Shown here one piece after another: positions 1 through 13,904 of a stretch of DNA of 64,000 bases. Origin of the DNA: Vitrella brassicaformis. Lineage: Eukaryota; Sar; Vitrellaceae. The stretch lies in the NCBI GenBank assembly GCA_001179505.1, contig CDMY01000338.1, positions 1 through 64,000 of the forward strand, written 5' to 3'. The position numbers were made by a program, and so were the translations under genes. Each line of letters starts with the position of its first letter. The stretch's first letter is position 1. The notes below the pieces were generated by a model. That model was given only the letters and a program-made list of their open reading frames with translations, was not told the origin of the DNA and did not search any database.

Positions 1-306
1 GTCAAGGGATCGGCCATGCTGTCAAGGGCCCTAGCAAAGCTTTTCTGACCTCTTGATGAAGGTGCGATTCTGAGCTGGAGAGGCCTGTATGTTATTTACT
101 TCAACTCCTTCCACGGTGGGATACCAAAACAGCAACTTCGGATTCCCCTCACTACCCACACACACAACGCCATTCCCTCTGCTTGGTAAGGCCGGATAGC
201 CGAAAGTCACATTATTTTGCACACACGCCCTCAGCTTCTGCCCTGCACCTTCTCTGTGCTCGACTCCGTCTCACTGAGCCACCGCCCCCAGTCTCTCTCT
301 GTTAAG

Positions 307-1175
307 GTCTCGACAATTATATGCCGTGTGACGTCCGGCTCTTGACCCAAGACAATGGTGGCACTCTGCTGCTGACGATGTATGACAACGGTCCGCGTGA
401 CGTTCCCGAGTACTCACGAGCCGTCAGCTACCTTGTTGATGAGGCCGCCATGACGGCCACACAGGTGTGGGAGTACCGGCACTCGCCGGACTTATACACG
501 TGGGCGACGGGCAGCTCCCAGCTGCTGGACAACGGCAACTACGCGATAGACTGGGGCGGTATCGGGCAGCCGCTGATGCCCTTCTACACCGAGATCGACC
601 CTCAGACCAGCAGCAAGGTGCTGGAGATGCAGTTTGTGCACGGCCTGTCCTATCGAGCCACGCGGCATCGGTGGCAGGGGAAGCCGGCCGAGCCGCCCAC
701 ACTAATGGTGGCCAACCAAGACAATGGTAGTGGCCATGGCAGCACCGCTGTGGCAACCAGCCCGTCGCTGCACTTCAGCTGGTGAGTGAGCGTGGGCAGT
801 GAGTGCGGTACGACAGACACGATAGATACATTCAATGAGTGAGTGCACTGACTGACTGCAACTAACGCGTCTATCTCTGTGTGTGTGTCTTTGATGTCTG
901 TCGATAGGAACGGTGCCACGGGTGTGGTGGGGTGGGAGGTGCTGGTGGGCGAGCGTGAGGGCGTCCCCATGACGGTGACGCGGCATGTGGAGAGGAAGCA
1001 TTTTGAGGATGGTGTGTCGACGAGTGAGTTGGTCGATTTGGTCGAGGCCGTCAGGAACAGTGCGGAGGAGAGCGAGGGCAGTGCTGCCGAGTGCTGTGTG
1101 TGGCAAGTGGTGCCCCTGATGGCCGACGGCACCAAAGGCAAACCGTCCAACACCGTGACAATTCGCTCAACATGA
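307..1175 (+). CDS. Arylsulfotransferase-like protein, 3' part (5' exons missing or not identified)
   Basis: Two exons are readable, about 307-781 and 908-1175; stop TGA at 1173. The splice GTGAGT (782) to ATAG (907) rebuilds a Trp codon and keeps the frame. The first exon carries the arylsulfotransferase (ASST) family pattern: DVRLLTQDNGGTLLLTMYDNG-like text, then YSRAVSYLVDE, VWEYRHSPD and GSSQLLDNGNYAIDWGG. This resembles the C-terminal beta-propeller blades of the family. ASST proteins transfer sulfate between phenolic compounds; whether this copy is active cannot be judged because the N-terminal catalytic part is not visible. An in-frame TAA at 303 and an acceptor-like TTAAG just before 307 show that the Met at 321 is internal, so more exons lie upstream, perhaps outside the window. 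The C-terminal 90 residues after the splice are not recognised. It is convergent with the RdRP gene. Confidence 0.7.
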
Positions 1176-1538
1176 CATGACTGTGTAGCTAAAGTACTTA
1201 ATTGCTCTCTGTGGGTGAATGTGTGTGTCTGCATGCGGTGCGGTGCGTGAGAGTGTGCGTGGTGTGGTGTGGTGGATGCGACTATGTATTGGTGAGTGAG
1301 TACTTGGCGTTTGCCACCCGATTTACCCGATGCTGCCTGCTTCTACGTTTTATATGAACCGGTTCGTTTGACTGACTGCGATGGACCACACGTCCGTGGA
1401 TGTTTGGACACAACATCCACCCACCTCAGCGAGTAGTGGTTCATTCATGTCACGAAGCATGGCATACGTACGACATGATTGGTCTCTGACAGTGCTTTGC
1501 TTGCTGCACATGTCTCTCTTAGTCAACCACACACCTAT

Positions 1539-4500
1539 CTATCGATAGCGCCCCTGCAGGCGCCTCGACAACTGCACCGTGCCATCATCAGAGCTATTTG
1601 ACTCCCCATAGCCTCCTCTGCTCACGTCATGGCGACCCACCAGCTGCCGCCCTCCACCGTCCCTCCCCGCCATCCCACTCCCACCCCCAGCCCGACTGCG
1701 GCAGGGCGACATGCGATCGTGGCTGTCATACCACTCCCCCATCAGCCCATGTGCCCTCCCTTCCTCGCGGTATCGCCGTGGGTGTCTGTTGCGCACGTCA
1801 TGTCGGTCGAACTCCTCTTGCTTGCCCCTGCAAGTGAGGCTGGGCTGCAGGGGGCGGGCCTCATCGCCGATGTGTCTCGTCGGCTGCCGATGAGGGCCCA
1901 GACGCGACAATCGACTCGGAGCGGGAGATGGGTCACGTGTGTCGTCCCTCCAGCCGTCGTAATGCGGCCCCAGTCTCGGCTCGTTGGCTGCCGGTCGTCT
2001 CTCGTCGCGACGTGGGTGCTGAAGGCGAGAGGACGGGCGGCGGGTGGCGTCCATGTGTGAGTGTCTGGTGTGATCAGACAGCTCATCGGATGACGGCGAA
2101 CGAGAACGTCGCGGCCGGCGTGCGAAGCGGCGTGGGCTCGGCTTGAACCGCTGGTAGTCTTCCTCCGTGAGACGATGGCTGCGCTGCCCACTGTCACGCT
2201 GGCTGGCGGGCACATCGTTGCTGAACAGATGCCATCGGCTGCTGACCTCGTGTCTCGTACCGCCACGGCTGAGATTGCCCCCCTCCACCTTACGTACAGG
2301 CTGAAATGGCACCTCCCTGTCCCTCGGCTGTGGGTCTTGGTCCCGGAGTGGCGCAGGGGCGGCCAGTCGGGTGCCGGCCGCTGGAAGGGGACGCTCGTGA
2401 TACGTCACCGACGATGGAGGTGAGATGTGTGGTGGGGAGCCATGGGCTTCTGGGGCCTTCTTGTTGGCGCTCGTCGCGACGGGCTGTTGGAGGCGAGCAC
2501 TCTCCTGAGCGACAACACCATCACTGGTCAGTGGGATGTCGGGGCGAGGATGGGCCCGGATCGGTACAGGTCGGCCGTCCTCCCACACGCGCAGCCCACG
2601 CCCGAGCCCCCTCTCCCTCCCCCTCCCTGGCTGTGCAGACACAGTGGCGCCAGTCAGCGACGAGAACGGAGCTCTCCTGTTGGCTCCTTGGTCTGGTGAT
2701 GGCGATGACGACTCGGTGGCTGGTGCCTTGCTCAGCGGCGATGGGCTGCCTGACTTGACCCGCTGCCACTCGGCCTCGTCGGCGTACTTACACGAAGCAG
2801 CCAAAGCTGATGGTGGTGGGGCGGGGGGCTGTGACGGGGCCTCTGCCAGCTTGGTGCGCTGTTCTGCAGCGGCAGCTGCAGCTGGGGCAGCGTGTGTGTC
2901 TGCCGTCGTGTGTGCCGGTGGTCCGGCTGCGGTCTCATGATGCCGGATGGCTGACGGGTGGGGCTCCCTGCAGATGCTGGCGTGCTGCTGGGCCCTGCGG
3001 CCGCCGACCCCCAGAGTGTTCTGTATCATCCGGTTGGATGCGATAGGGTCGATCCTCGTCAATCGAGGCTCATCAGGCCGCTGTGCCGGAGGGGAAGGGG
3101 AAGGGGGCATGGGCGGCTGGTCTCGATGCGGTGGCGGAGGGCTTGGTGGCGCCACGGGGGGGCGTGGTGGCGAGAGGACCGCCGCTTCCTGCTCGCTGAG
3201 GTATTCCTCCACTCGTTTGTGCAGCAGGTCGACCTCGACACTTGTGGCGTGGTAGCCGAACACGGGAACAGCATCGCTCGCAGACGCAGCTGAACGTGCC
3301 CACACACAGCAGGGGGAGAATGCAAGACTTGTTTTGGTGCATATCTGTGCATGACTTACTTTGGTTTTCTTGATCAGGGCGGGCCTCGATGTGGGGTCTT
3401 CGTGCGTCGGGGTAGTGGCGGTAGAAGTCGATGTATCGGTTCTTCAACAGACACAGATGCTCGCCAAAGATGACTGACATGAGAACACATGATGCGGATA
3501 CATCAGCGGCGATGTTTGATTGATGCTTTGTCTGTGTATCGCACCCCATGGGAAGGAGCGGAAGATGGCCACGGGATGGTGATGCTCGTCAAGCTCTCCA
3601 TCAGACCTCAATCTGACACCGACAAAAGCATTCAATCACCTCTCCACCTTTCCACCCTGCCCCTCCCTCACAGCTGTTTTGCCCCCACCTGTGCATGGCA
3701 CTGGCGGCTTCGGTGTATGTGGCGATGTATGCGGCCGATGCGCGTGCGTAGAGCCTCTCCAGCTCCCTGCTGCGGTCCTCCTCTGTCTCGCCGAGCTCTC
3801 GCCGGTGCAGACGGTCGGCACACACGTCAGCCGCAGCCCGCAGCTCACAGGTCATCTTTGCGGCAACGTCGCGGTCCTTGGCATGGTGCTTCTCGGCGAG
3901 TCGGGCGATGCAGCCTGTGGCGAGCTCTGACTCCTCAATCGCCCCATACTGACGCATCATGTACATCACCTGACCGCAACAACACAACACAACACACGCA
4001 CAGACAGACAAAGAAAACCCCATATGTGACGGACGAAGCTTTCGGCTTTTCATGTAGCAAGCTTGGCTTGCCTGTGCGTTCCATCTGATGCATTCCTCGC
4101 GCATCTCGTGGAGATGTTGCGGTGCGTCCCTGTGCAGCAGATCGGCATCGGCCACGCCGGCCGGCACGGTCTGGTCAGGCGGCCATCGCCACACGGCCGC
4201 ATCCTCGTCGTCCTCCCCGTCACGCACCTCCACCTCCGTCTCTCCATCAGCCGACACAGCACTGTCCTCTACCGTCTCGAAGAACACGTGTCTCGGCACC
4301 TCGACGCCGCCCCAACACACCATGTCACACTCGGGGACCGGCTGGCCACTCAGGCGAGCACGGCACCGACCGACGATCCAGGCGACACAGGCCTTGCTGA
4401 TCTCATGGAGGTCCGTGCGTGGCACCAGGAAAGTGGACTGAGAAGGGGCTGGTGGTGGTGCTGCAGCAGTCGCAGGCTCCTCTGACAGGTGTGCAGGTTG

Positions 4501-7500
4501 GTCCGTCGTGCACTTGAGCACGTCTGCCGGCACCTTGGGGTCGCCACTGCATGCCTCGCCATTGACGCGAGCCAACGCCCGATGAATGATCCCCTGGACG
4601 AATCGACTGATCAGCTCTCTCAGCCCGTCGCTCCCGTGCTTGGCTTTCTCGTCGCCTGGCCCACACGACGGCCGCTTGGACGACGTAGCGGGCGATGTGG
4701 CCTTAGACGACCGCGGGGATGGCCGTCGTGAGTCGCACTGCCGCCCTTTCTCTTGCTGGCTGCGGTGCCTGATGCCGGCAGGTGAGGGTCGGGGGCGCCT
4801 GACAAAGAATGCGCCGCCGACGTGGTAGAGTTTGATGAAGTGGAGGGTGGCGTCGAGGCTCTTGAAGCGGACGTCAAAGTCACGCTTGGGGGCGTCGGGA
4901 GAGGGCACAGGCTCGATGGCAGGCGCACTGCATATCAAGACATGCATGGCGGTCGATATCGATATGGCCTGCCAGGTATCTCTGTCTTACGCGAGGTTGG
5001 TTCGCTCCCTCAGATGCGTCTGTGCGTGCGGGTGGATGCTGGCGATCGGCCTCTCTTGGTCGGGGGCAATGCCGGCCTCGCGCAGCTGTCGGCACAGATA
5101 GTCATCCAAGTCAGCCTGGAGGCAGCAGCAAGGGACAATACAACTGGTGTGCGTATGGTGCGAGCTGGTGAGATTTGTGTCTCATATGTTACCTGGGAGA
5201 AGTTGCATCCGGTCACTTGGACGTTGTATGGTTTGCTGTAGAGGTGCTCGAGATGCGAATAGGCCTCAACCAACGAGTAGCGAGTCTCTGTGTGTGACAC
5301 ACGACACACACAAAGGCATACATACAATGGAGACGGCACTCAGTCTGCCTTCTGCGTGGCTGGCTGACCTCTGGCGCCAGGTCTGCTGATGGTAGCCTCC
5401 TTGAGGACGGTCTCGCCCCGCAGCCGCTCCTGACACTCGTCAAACAACCTCGCCACCTCCACTGTCTGAACCAATGAATGACACACGTACACGCACGCGT
5501 CAGTCAGTCCCTTGCAGATACATACCCACAGGCAGCCAGCAGTGGCTGACGCATATATGTTCACCTAACCTACCTCAAACACAATGTCGACAGCAGCAGC
5601 CCTCGGCCCCCTGGTGCCGTCGGTGTTCTGCACATTGATGGGCCGGATGAGGATGTCGCTGTACCCTCCCGCCGTGACGCATGCCGCCTTGTCGCGCAGG
5701 CGGGCGGCGTCGAGGAAGGCAATGAGGGCCCGGAAGTGCTCCACCAGGCGAGGCCGGCTGTAGGCATCATCTAAACACCCCGACAAAGGGAATGAACGAG
5801 TAAGTGACCATGGATGGCTTCATCTGTACTGTCTGTACCTTGTGGCAGGTAGGTGACCCTCCTCATTCGCTTGATGTTGGGCGGCCCCAGCAGTGTCTCG
5901 TCCCGGGAGCCGCGCTTGCCGGCCATGCAGCTCTCAAACGCCAACACTACCGGGTCCTCATCTTCCTCTCATGCACGACACATACAGACAGGTCGATCGT
6001 ATGTGCGTCAGTCATGTGTGTCCTTTTGTTTCATGTGTATGTATAGATTGGGTGCAGTTGCGTTGCGTTGCGTTGCGTACCCCAGGCGATTCGCACCCAG
6101 TGGTGGCGGCCTTGTCTTCCCTTGACATCCATGCCAGGCTGCGGCGCGCGGCGCAAACGACTGTACCGTACCCCACACACAAATCACACAAAGGAGATAT
6201 CTAGCTTGTTCACACATGACATACATATGACATGTGATGCGTTACACATCATACACACACAAGGCGAGCCACAGCTCTTCTCTATGTGTAAGTAATGTCG
6301 GTCAACCAATGATTTACCGCATGATTTCTGCAGCCGTCTTGGCGTCGCACAGCTGCGCCCTCGCGGTGTACCTGCCCTCACTCGTAAGCTGCAGGTACGA
6401 TGTCGACTTCTGCACACACACACAGGTCGATGGAGTGGACAGAGAGGCGTTCGTTTGTGTTTTTTTGTGTGTGATGCGATGTGATGTGTGTATTGGGTGT
6501 GTTTGCATACGATGAGGTCTGTCGTGACGAATTGGCCCTGGTGGTCTGGCATGTGGAGACAACACTCCGCCTCGAGCTGCTCCCTTAGCCCCGTGACATT
6601 CACACCGTGCTCAGGCACATCCTTGAGCCAGAACACACTCCCACGACCTGACGCACACACAACACACACAACGACGCCCTTTTGGCTGGCCTGTCGCCTT
6701 TTCCACCCTCCCAATATCCCTCTCATCAACTTGAGGTGGTGGCGGCGGCTTTGTATTTGTCCTCGACGTCGATGGCGATGGGGTCGCTGCTGACGGATTT
6801 GTCGCTCTTGGCGCCGCCCCGCAGCCAGCACTGTACCTGGAAGTGCACCGCCTCCACTGACAGCGGGATGGACAGCTCCACTCGTGTGGCGGGGGTGCGG
6901 GTGTGGTGGACGAGCTCCTTGAAGATGGCGTTGCAGCTCTGCAGGCCGTCGCCCACGTGAGACTCGTCCTGGTGCTCAATACTGACAGACAGACAGCCAC
7001 AACACACGGAGACACATGTTTGTTCTTCATCGGCTCACTCGGCTCACTCGGCTATGTATCTGTAGAGGATGCGGTGTCCGACGACCCTGGGGATGAGGTC
7101 CTTGGGCACAGTCCACTCGAGCAGCAGGTGGCGGGCGACGGCCTTCCTGCTGGAGGGGTCCTCAGCAATGAGGGGGGCGCCAACCACCTCGGGACGGCCA
7201 GGACGGAAATCTAATTGGCGGATGGACGGATGGCGCACAGACGACAATGGCACTTACATGGCCGTTTCTTGCTTCCTGCGTCTCTCCCCCTCTCTGCATC
7301 TCACTAACATACCGTCATGTGTGTCGGCGCAGAGGTGTTTGGTCTCGCGGAAGATCTGACCAATCACGCTCTGGGACTCAAACACCTTCCCAGGCTGATT
7401 GATATGATGGCCAACATACACGTCAACACACAAGAGGGCATGAGGGCATGGCATATAGGATATGAAGGTGGCGGCCGGGCTGGTGTGTGTCATGTCACGT

Positions 7501-8213
7501 CACATGGAGGTACCAGCCAATGGGCCTTTGAGGCCATGAAGTCGGGTCGCTCCTTCGGCACCAGCTCGCGAGGTAAAGACACACTGATGCCTGATCCATT
7601 GCAGAACCACATTCATGTTTGTGTGCTTCTGATCGACCCATGCATGTGATGTGTCCATGGATGTCTTGGCGCTGCAGCTGGTGCGTGTACCTGTCTTTGC
7701 GAAGTCGACAGCGTCGCTGTGCAGCTCGGCGAGCTCGAGACATGTCGGGTGGCGGGCCTGCCGTGGTGTGGCGTATGCACACAACATACAACAGAAGACA
7801 AAACACAGCACAAGGCACATGGGGTGTGTGTGTGGCATAGATGGTGCAGACTGACTTGCCTTTTGGTCTGCATAGATCTCAGGCTGGTGGCACTGGCTCA
7901 GCCACGCCACAGAGATCTTGCCCAGGTTGTCGTTGCGGAAGTAGTTGATGAAATACTCCTGCACACACACACACACACACACACAACAAAGACGCTACCC
8001 ATACCCATCTTTCCATCCATCCCTCCCTCCCCATCTGTCAGTCAGTGACACTTGCCTTGAGTGCCTGCTGCCGGCTGAATGGGTCTGAGAGGTCCACCTC
8101 ACGCAGTGTCTCCTTCGGCCGCGGCTTGTAGTACTCCGCACCCGGCGGGTTGGTAGTGGGCGGAACGCATCGAGGGTCCCAAATCACGTGGTACTGGTCA
8201 CCTGACACACACA

Positions 8214-8250
<37 letters not shown>

Positions 8251-11200
8251 GATGGTCTCGGTTTTGTTTTGTGTGTGTAGGGTCTGGAGGGATTGGTGCC
8301 ACTGGGTGGGTAGGCAGGCAGGCCATCGCACCGTCTAGGTCAGAGCCGCTGAGTTCGTTCGGGTGCGGCCTCTCCCCCTTGACGGGGAAGACAATGACGT
8401 TGACACAGTGCTCCAGCTCCTTCCGCGACACCGCTCTCAACACACGCGTGTCGCCGGGATCGAACGCGGGATTCTTGCTCACATTGACATCCCCTGCAGA
8501 CACACACACAGACAGAAGGGATGATGGCCGGTGTCTGTTTGGGTGTCTGTCTGTCTGTCTGTCTGTGACCTTGGATGGTTTGTGGCGGCTCGTTGGGTCG
8601 TCTGATGCGCACGTGGACCTCCCCCTCCTCGAGCACGCCGGCCTCATCAGACACGCCGAACAACACGGCACCTGCACAACACAGACGAAAAGGACACAGA
8701 GCGTACGGGCTGTTCGTTGCGGGGCGTCCAGCCACGCACCTTTCTGAACGAACAAAGCAGAAGACAGAAAGATACGAATGGCCATATTCTCATAACAAGG
8801 CAGGCGATCCTATCTCACCTACCTTGACATATAGATGCGTTTTGTTGAGGATGTCTTTGCAAATGTACCGCCGGATGTCCCGCAGACACACCCGGACGAA
8901 CGGCTCGGTGGGTTCGATCCCACGGCCGATGAGGAAGGCCAGACGCCGCACGAAGAAGTGGTCCGTGCTCACCTTGTGCAGCAGACGCAGCGCAGCGCCT
9001 GCCGTGAGTGAGTGACACACAGACACAGAGAGAGACACATCGATTCGTGGCTGTGCATGTACAGGGGACGGGAGGGGGGGAGGGGGGAAGGGCAGGGAAG
9101 GGCACCTTTGTTAGTGGTAGCGCGCCTGATGTCCTGTATGGTCTCATCTTTGACCTCGTGGATGGCCTCTGGCGGCACCTCACGCGTCAGCAGCAGAGTG
9201 ATGATCTCGCGGTTCAGGTGCAGCGGGATGAAGCGACTGTCAGTCAGACAGACAGACAGACAGACAAAGAGAGAGAGATGGGGTGTGGTGTGGTGGGGTG
9301 TGTTGTTCACGCGTAGTCGCATATTTCCAGCATGTGGTGCTCGGCCTTGAACTTGTTCTGCGACTTGCGAAGCACCACGCGAACCCTATGAGCCGGCACA
9401 CACACACACATGCAGTCATTATGAGACAGACATACACATACGCAACCCACAGAAATGGGAGGGAGCATTTGGTAGTCTGAAAAGCTAGCTTACGGGTGTG
9501 TGTGTTTGTCTCTGAAGTCGGGATCGACCACCAGCATACCCTTGGCGCCGTTGAAGCGGATCTGAAGACACACAAAATGAATGGCCAGGGAAGCATGCAG
9601 AGTCGGTGTCGGTGTCGGTGTGTCGCTCGCTATATATTCTACCTGGAAAGCGCATGGCGTCTCCGAGAGGTTCAGCTTCCGCGAGAGGTCCTCAGCCACA
9701 TTCACGTGGCAGTACCCACACCCATCTGCATCAACACACACACACACATACATCTCCATGGCCACCCCCACCACAACACACCCAGACATTGGCAGGGCTC
9801 ACCGGTGAACTCGTATACGCACTTGTTGCGGTCACCATCGAAAGGGTCCACTGGTCGGGCGATGTCGTCCTCGAGACACACCTGCTCCGGTGAGATGTGG
9901 ATGCCCTCGTGTGTGGCCGAGAAACACATACCCTGACGGGCCGCATACTTGCCTGACACGCAATGGGATACAGTGACAGGGAGAGAGGGTGTGGTGTGGT
10001 GTGGTGTGCTTAGTCGTGTACTGTACCAGGTAGTCTGACGTTGCTGAAGTCGCCCATGAAGGACTCGATCTCGACGAACCCCAAACTCTCGTCTACACAG
10101 AGACATCACGGCACACGACAGCAGTACCAGAGAGAGACCTATGAGCGTGATGCTATTCGTCGATGGATGGGCAGCATTGTTCGTCTGTCTCTCTCTCTCT
10201 CTTGGCACCAGGTCTGAAGAACCACGTGGCGCAGTTTCTGATCTGGCTGGAGCTGTAGGCCAGCATCTGGTAGGCTGGCAGAAACGACAAACGAACACCT
10301 GCACAAAAACCACACCCCACACACGACCAGTCCAGATGGCAAAAGCTCCCGGCCCCCATTTGTGTGTGTGTGGTGCATGCCGTCATCGAGAATGGTCCTC
10401 ATCCGCTTGTCCACGATCTCCTCGATGGCCGGCTCGTACATCAGACGACTGCCGTCCTCGTCTGTGGCAGACAGAAAGGAACGACCACACACTCACACTG
10501 GCGTGTTGTGTTGTGTGGCTCACAGGCCCACCTACCGACGAATGCGACGCGCAGGAAGGCGTCTGCCTTGTCACGGAACCGACGCAACACACTGCAGCCG
10601 TCCACCGTCCACACAAAGAGAGAGAGGACAGGACTGCAGTTCATGCGACTGGATGTGTGTGTGTGTGTGTGTGTGGATGGATGTGTGTGCCCACCGACCG
10701 GTTCGACTCCTCCACCTCAGGGCCTCTCACAATGAGCTTCAACGGGCTAACCTGCTCACACACGGACACACACACACACAGACAGACAGACAGACAGACA
10801 GCTGGCCTGGATGGCCATGGATACTCCTGCCTGTCTGACTGACGGACGTAGGCGTGCATCACGCGCATGCAGTGGGCGGGGTAGTCCTGCAGATGACGAA
10901 TCAAACCCAACCTGTGTGTTTGGAGAACACACACACATGCGGTGCGGGGGCGTCGACTGAGTATCTGGATGGCCACCCACACTCACTGTCGGCGCGCACG
11001 GGCAGCGATCTTCTCAAACACTGATGGATGACCGAATCACCGACAGCCACACACATGCAGGGATCGAGCCAGCCGTCATTGTATGTGTGTCGGTGTGGGT
11101 CCCCGCCCCAGTGGCAGTGGCACCTTTTGCTGGTTCCGTGATGGGGCTGCGCACTCCCGCCAGCTCCATCTCCTGCACACAAGACACACACACATAGACA

Positions 11201-13904
11201 CACAGGTGTAGACAGACAGACATGCACCATGATATGTATGCGTGTGTGTACGTTGAGGCAGTATAGTTTGATGTCGACCGAGTGCCGGCGGCTCAGCAGA
11301 CACTCACGCACAAACGAGGGGTCAATCTGACAAAGATTAAGGCAGGCAGAGACCATGGGTGTGTGTGTCTGCCCTACCGCGTTTGACCCCTGGATGACGC
11401 CCGTGGTGATGAGGCAGTGATAGCGCGCGAACAGCAGGAAACTCTCCTTCCACAGCTTGAACGACACCCTGAGATACACAGACACGCAGACAAGCCATGC
11501 CTGCCAGCACCCCTCCCTCCCTCCCTGCTGTCCTTTTCATTCATTCTTCTGTGTCTCACATACTTGTATATTTTGTCGAACAAGTCATCGGTGGAAAAGG
11601 CGCCTGAGCTGCGGGCGTCCTGCGATGAGTGTGAGGCGTTGCGGCCACGCAGATGGACATAGGAGATGTGCTCAATAGGCGGAGCAGCCTCGCCTTCCGG
11701 CCTACAGGGCAATAGATATTGCACAAGGGGCGGCGAGTGTGTGTGCTGTCTCTTTTGTTACGTGGCGGATCCGCTGAGCAGCAGGCCGGCCTTGACGAGC
11801 GAGGGGGCGATGTGCTGCTGGAAGTGAGCCTGACACCACACACCACACCACACCACACACACATGCAGATGGAACGGGAATGGCCCATGCGTGCGCCTGG
11901 TGTGTGCACCTTTCGATCAGGGCACACCACACACACGCACCAGGAGGCCTCGAAGGCCTGGAAACAGACAGACACCACCGTCCCCCTGGCATCCATCCCT
12001 GTGTGTTGTGTGCCTGTCCTCACCGTGACGCTCTTGCGCGGCATGAACACCGAAGACCTGTCTCTGCCTGCCCGGCCCCCACCCCGACCCTCACACTCGC
12101 CGTTCTCGTTCTCGGCCCCCTCCTCATCCTCATCCTCGTCATCAGTGGAAGACTCGGACTCATCGCCGGGGGTGGGGCTGGCGGCTCCCGCGGTCGACTG
12201 CTGCTGCTGCTGCTGCTGCTGCAGCAGCGATGACTTGGACTCCTTCTGCACACGCAACACGATGAGGTGACCCTTTTAGCCAAGAGATGTGATATGTGTT
12301 CCGGCGGGCGGGCGGGCGGGATGCATGGGATGTGCACACATACACGCGTACGTCCAGTGCGTCGTCAGCGGGTCCTCTGCTGATGATCCATGGGTCTACG
12401 ATGCGGCACCACTCGATGCGCCCGTTGCCAAGACACCCGTCGCCTGGGCCTGGTGGGGCTGACGCTGAGGCAGAGGCAGAGCTGCTGCCGGTGGTGCTGG
12501 GCATGCCGGGATCGCGATACAACTGCATGGTGCATTGATGCCAGGAAAGGCACAGCAGATGTGTGGGAGGGGGGGACTGAGGGGGGGGAGTGGTGGGTCG
12601 GTCACCTTGGGGGCAGTGATGTATACGATGGCTATGTGCAGGTCGTTGTGGGTGTCGCTCGGGGCGGCCCCTCGGCCGCCATGGCTGTCAAACACTCTCA
12701 GGTTGACAGATGAGAAGGGCCACTCCATCTTGTAGGAGCGGCCACACAGCCTGAAAAGAGAAACAAGAACCAATCGAACGAGGCCCAGACAGAGATCGTG
12801 TGTGCACACATGTCCGTCTTGCCTGAATGCGATACGCACGAGCCTGTCGGTGAGGCAGAAGTAGACGCACACCGAGCCCTCCTCGTCATACGTCAAACCG
12901 AAGTTGTTGCGCTGCGGGGAGAGGAAAGGGGCAGACAGACAGACAGACAGACGGGCAAACGACAAACAGACGGCGTGCAAGAATGGATGGATGGATGGAT
13001 GGATGCTTACGATGGGTTTATCCATGTTGGACAGCGCCTTGTAGGTCTCAACCTCATCGTCCTTGACCTGCATCACACACATCGGGCACACGGCCACACG
13101 CACTCCTCTCCCCTGCCCACACAGCTCAGTGAGTGCCCCATTCTGACTGACAGGGATTCACTCACCAGGTTGCCAAAGTATATCTTGGTGCCGAATATGG
13201 CGGTGGTGCGGTGAGCGGGTCTGGTGGGGTCGACCTCGGCAGTGATGACGTGGCCGTAGGAGTCCCTGGTCTTGTTGAGCTTGGCAGCAGCCAACTCGGC
13301 ACAAGGCGCGCTGCAGCGAATGCATTCATGAAGCCACATCAGTCATATATATGACTGCGGGCCGCCTTGTCGCTTGCCTGTAATATCTGATCAGTGCAGT
13401 ACCGTTGTCATTCAGCTGGAACCTGCAGGCATTGATCAGGGAGCTAACTGCTCATGTGTTGTGTTGTGTGCCCCATTGCATGCAATTGGCGTGTGGTCTT
13501 GTTCAGGGCGACCGGTCGATTTGGCCATAGTATCCGAAGCCCGGCGGCCCGCGGATGTCCCACAGATGCACACCTGGGCTGAGATCCCGCACAACCACTG
13601 TGCCGGACGACTGCTCCAGACCCTGACACACACAACACACAGACACACATCCAAAGCATCCACACAGCTCGTTCTTGGTGGTTTCTTCTCTCTCCATGTG
13701 CACACCTCAAACTCTCTCTTGTAGACCCATCTGAACAGCCGCAGCCCCATCTCGTACACCTGACACATCCCTGCACACACACAACAGGAAGGAACAATAC
13801 CATACCGCCCGCCACGAGATCTTTTCCTCTTTCTGGATGGGTGCACCATTGATGTCAGGGTAGACGACATCTGCCTCTGCAGCATCCGTGCTGCCACCAA
13901 ACAT
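1539..13904 (-). CDS. RDR: RNA-dependent RNA polymerase (eukaryotic RDR family), giant multi-exon gene
   Basis: Start ATG at 13904, stop TAG at 1539, dozens of short exons. Cell-encoded RdRPs copy single-stranded RNA into dsRNA for RNA silencing. Family signatures in order: AFQIRFNGAKGMLVV (about 9700-9490); KYAARQGMCFS (about 9930); YQMLAYSSSQIRN (about 10270); FPVKGERPHPNELSGSDLDG joined across an intron (8331-8202) to DQYHVIWD, which is the catalytic DxDGD loop; then FRNDNLGKI, CLELAELHSDAVDFAKTG and GQIFRETK. The conserved C-terminal head appears much later: MMRQYGAIEESELATG (about 3970), YARASAAYIATY (about 3760) and SFPW joined to VIFGEHLCLLK (3560-3470). Between core and head lies roughly 650 residues of unrecognised sequence (about 7.2-4.1 kb). 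The last exon, 3289-1539, adds about 580 Pro/Arg/Ser-rich residues. A polyQ run and an acidic run sit near 12.2 kb. Exon joins at 13805, 7308, 7053, 3360 and 3289 were checked and stay in frame. One join (about 6735) needs a weak GTTGAT donor. A split into two genes is possible but would separate the head from the core. Confidence 0.8.

Noticed and set aside
31-222. Minus-strand open frame at the left edge
   Set aside because: No ATG, lies opposite the region where upstream exons or introns of the ASST-like gene are expected, and matches no family.
424-1234. Long minus-strand open frames opposite the ASST-like exons
   Set aside because: They are antisense shadows of a GC-rich coding strand; the plus frame has family motifs and a precise splice.
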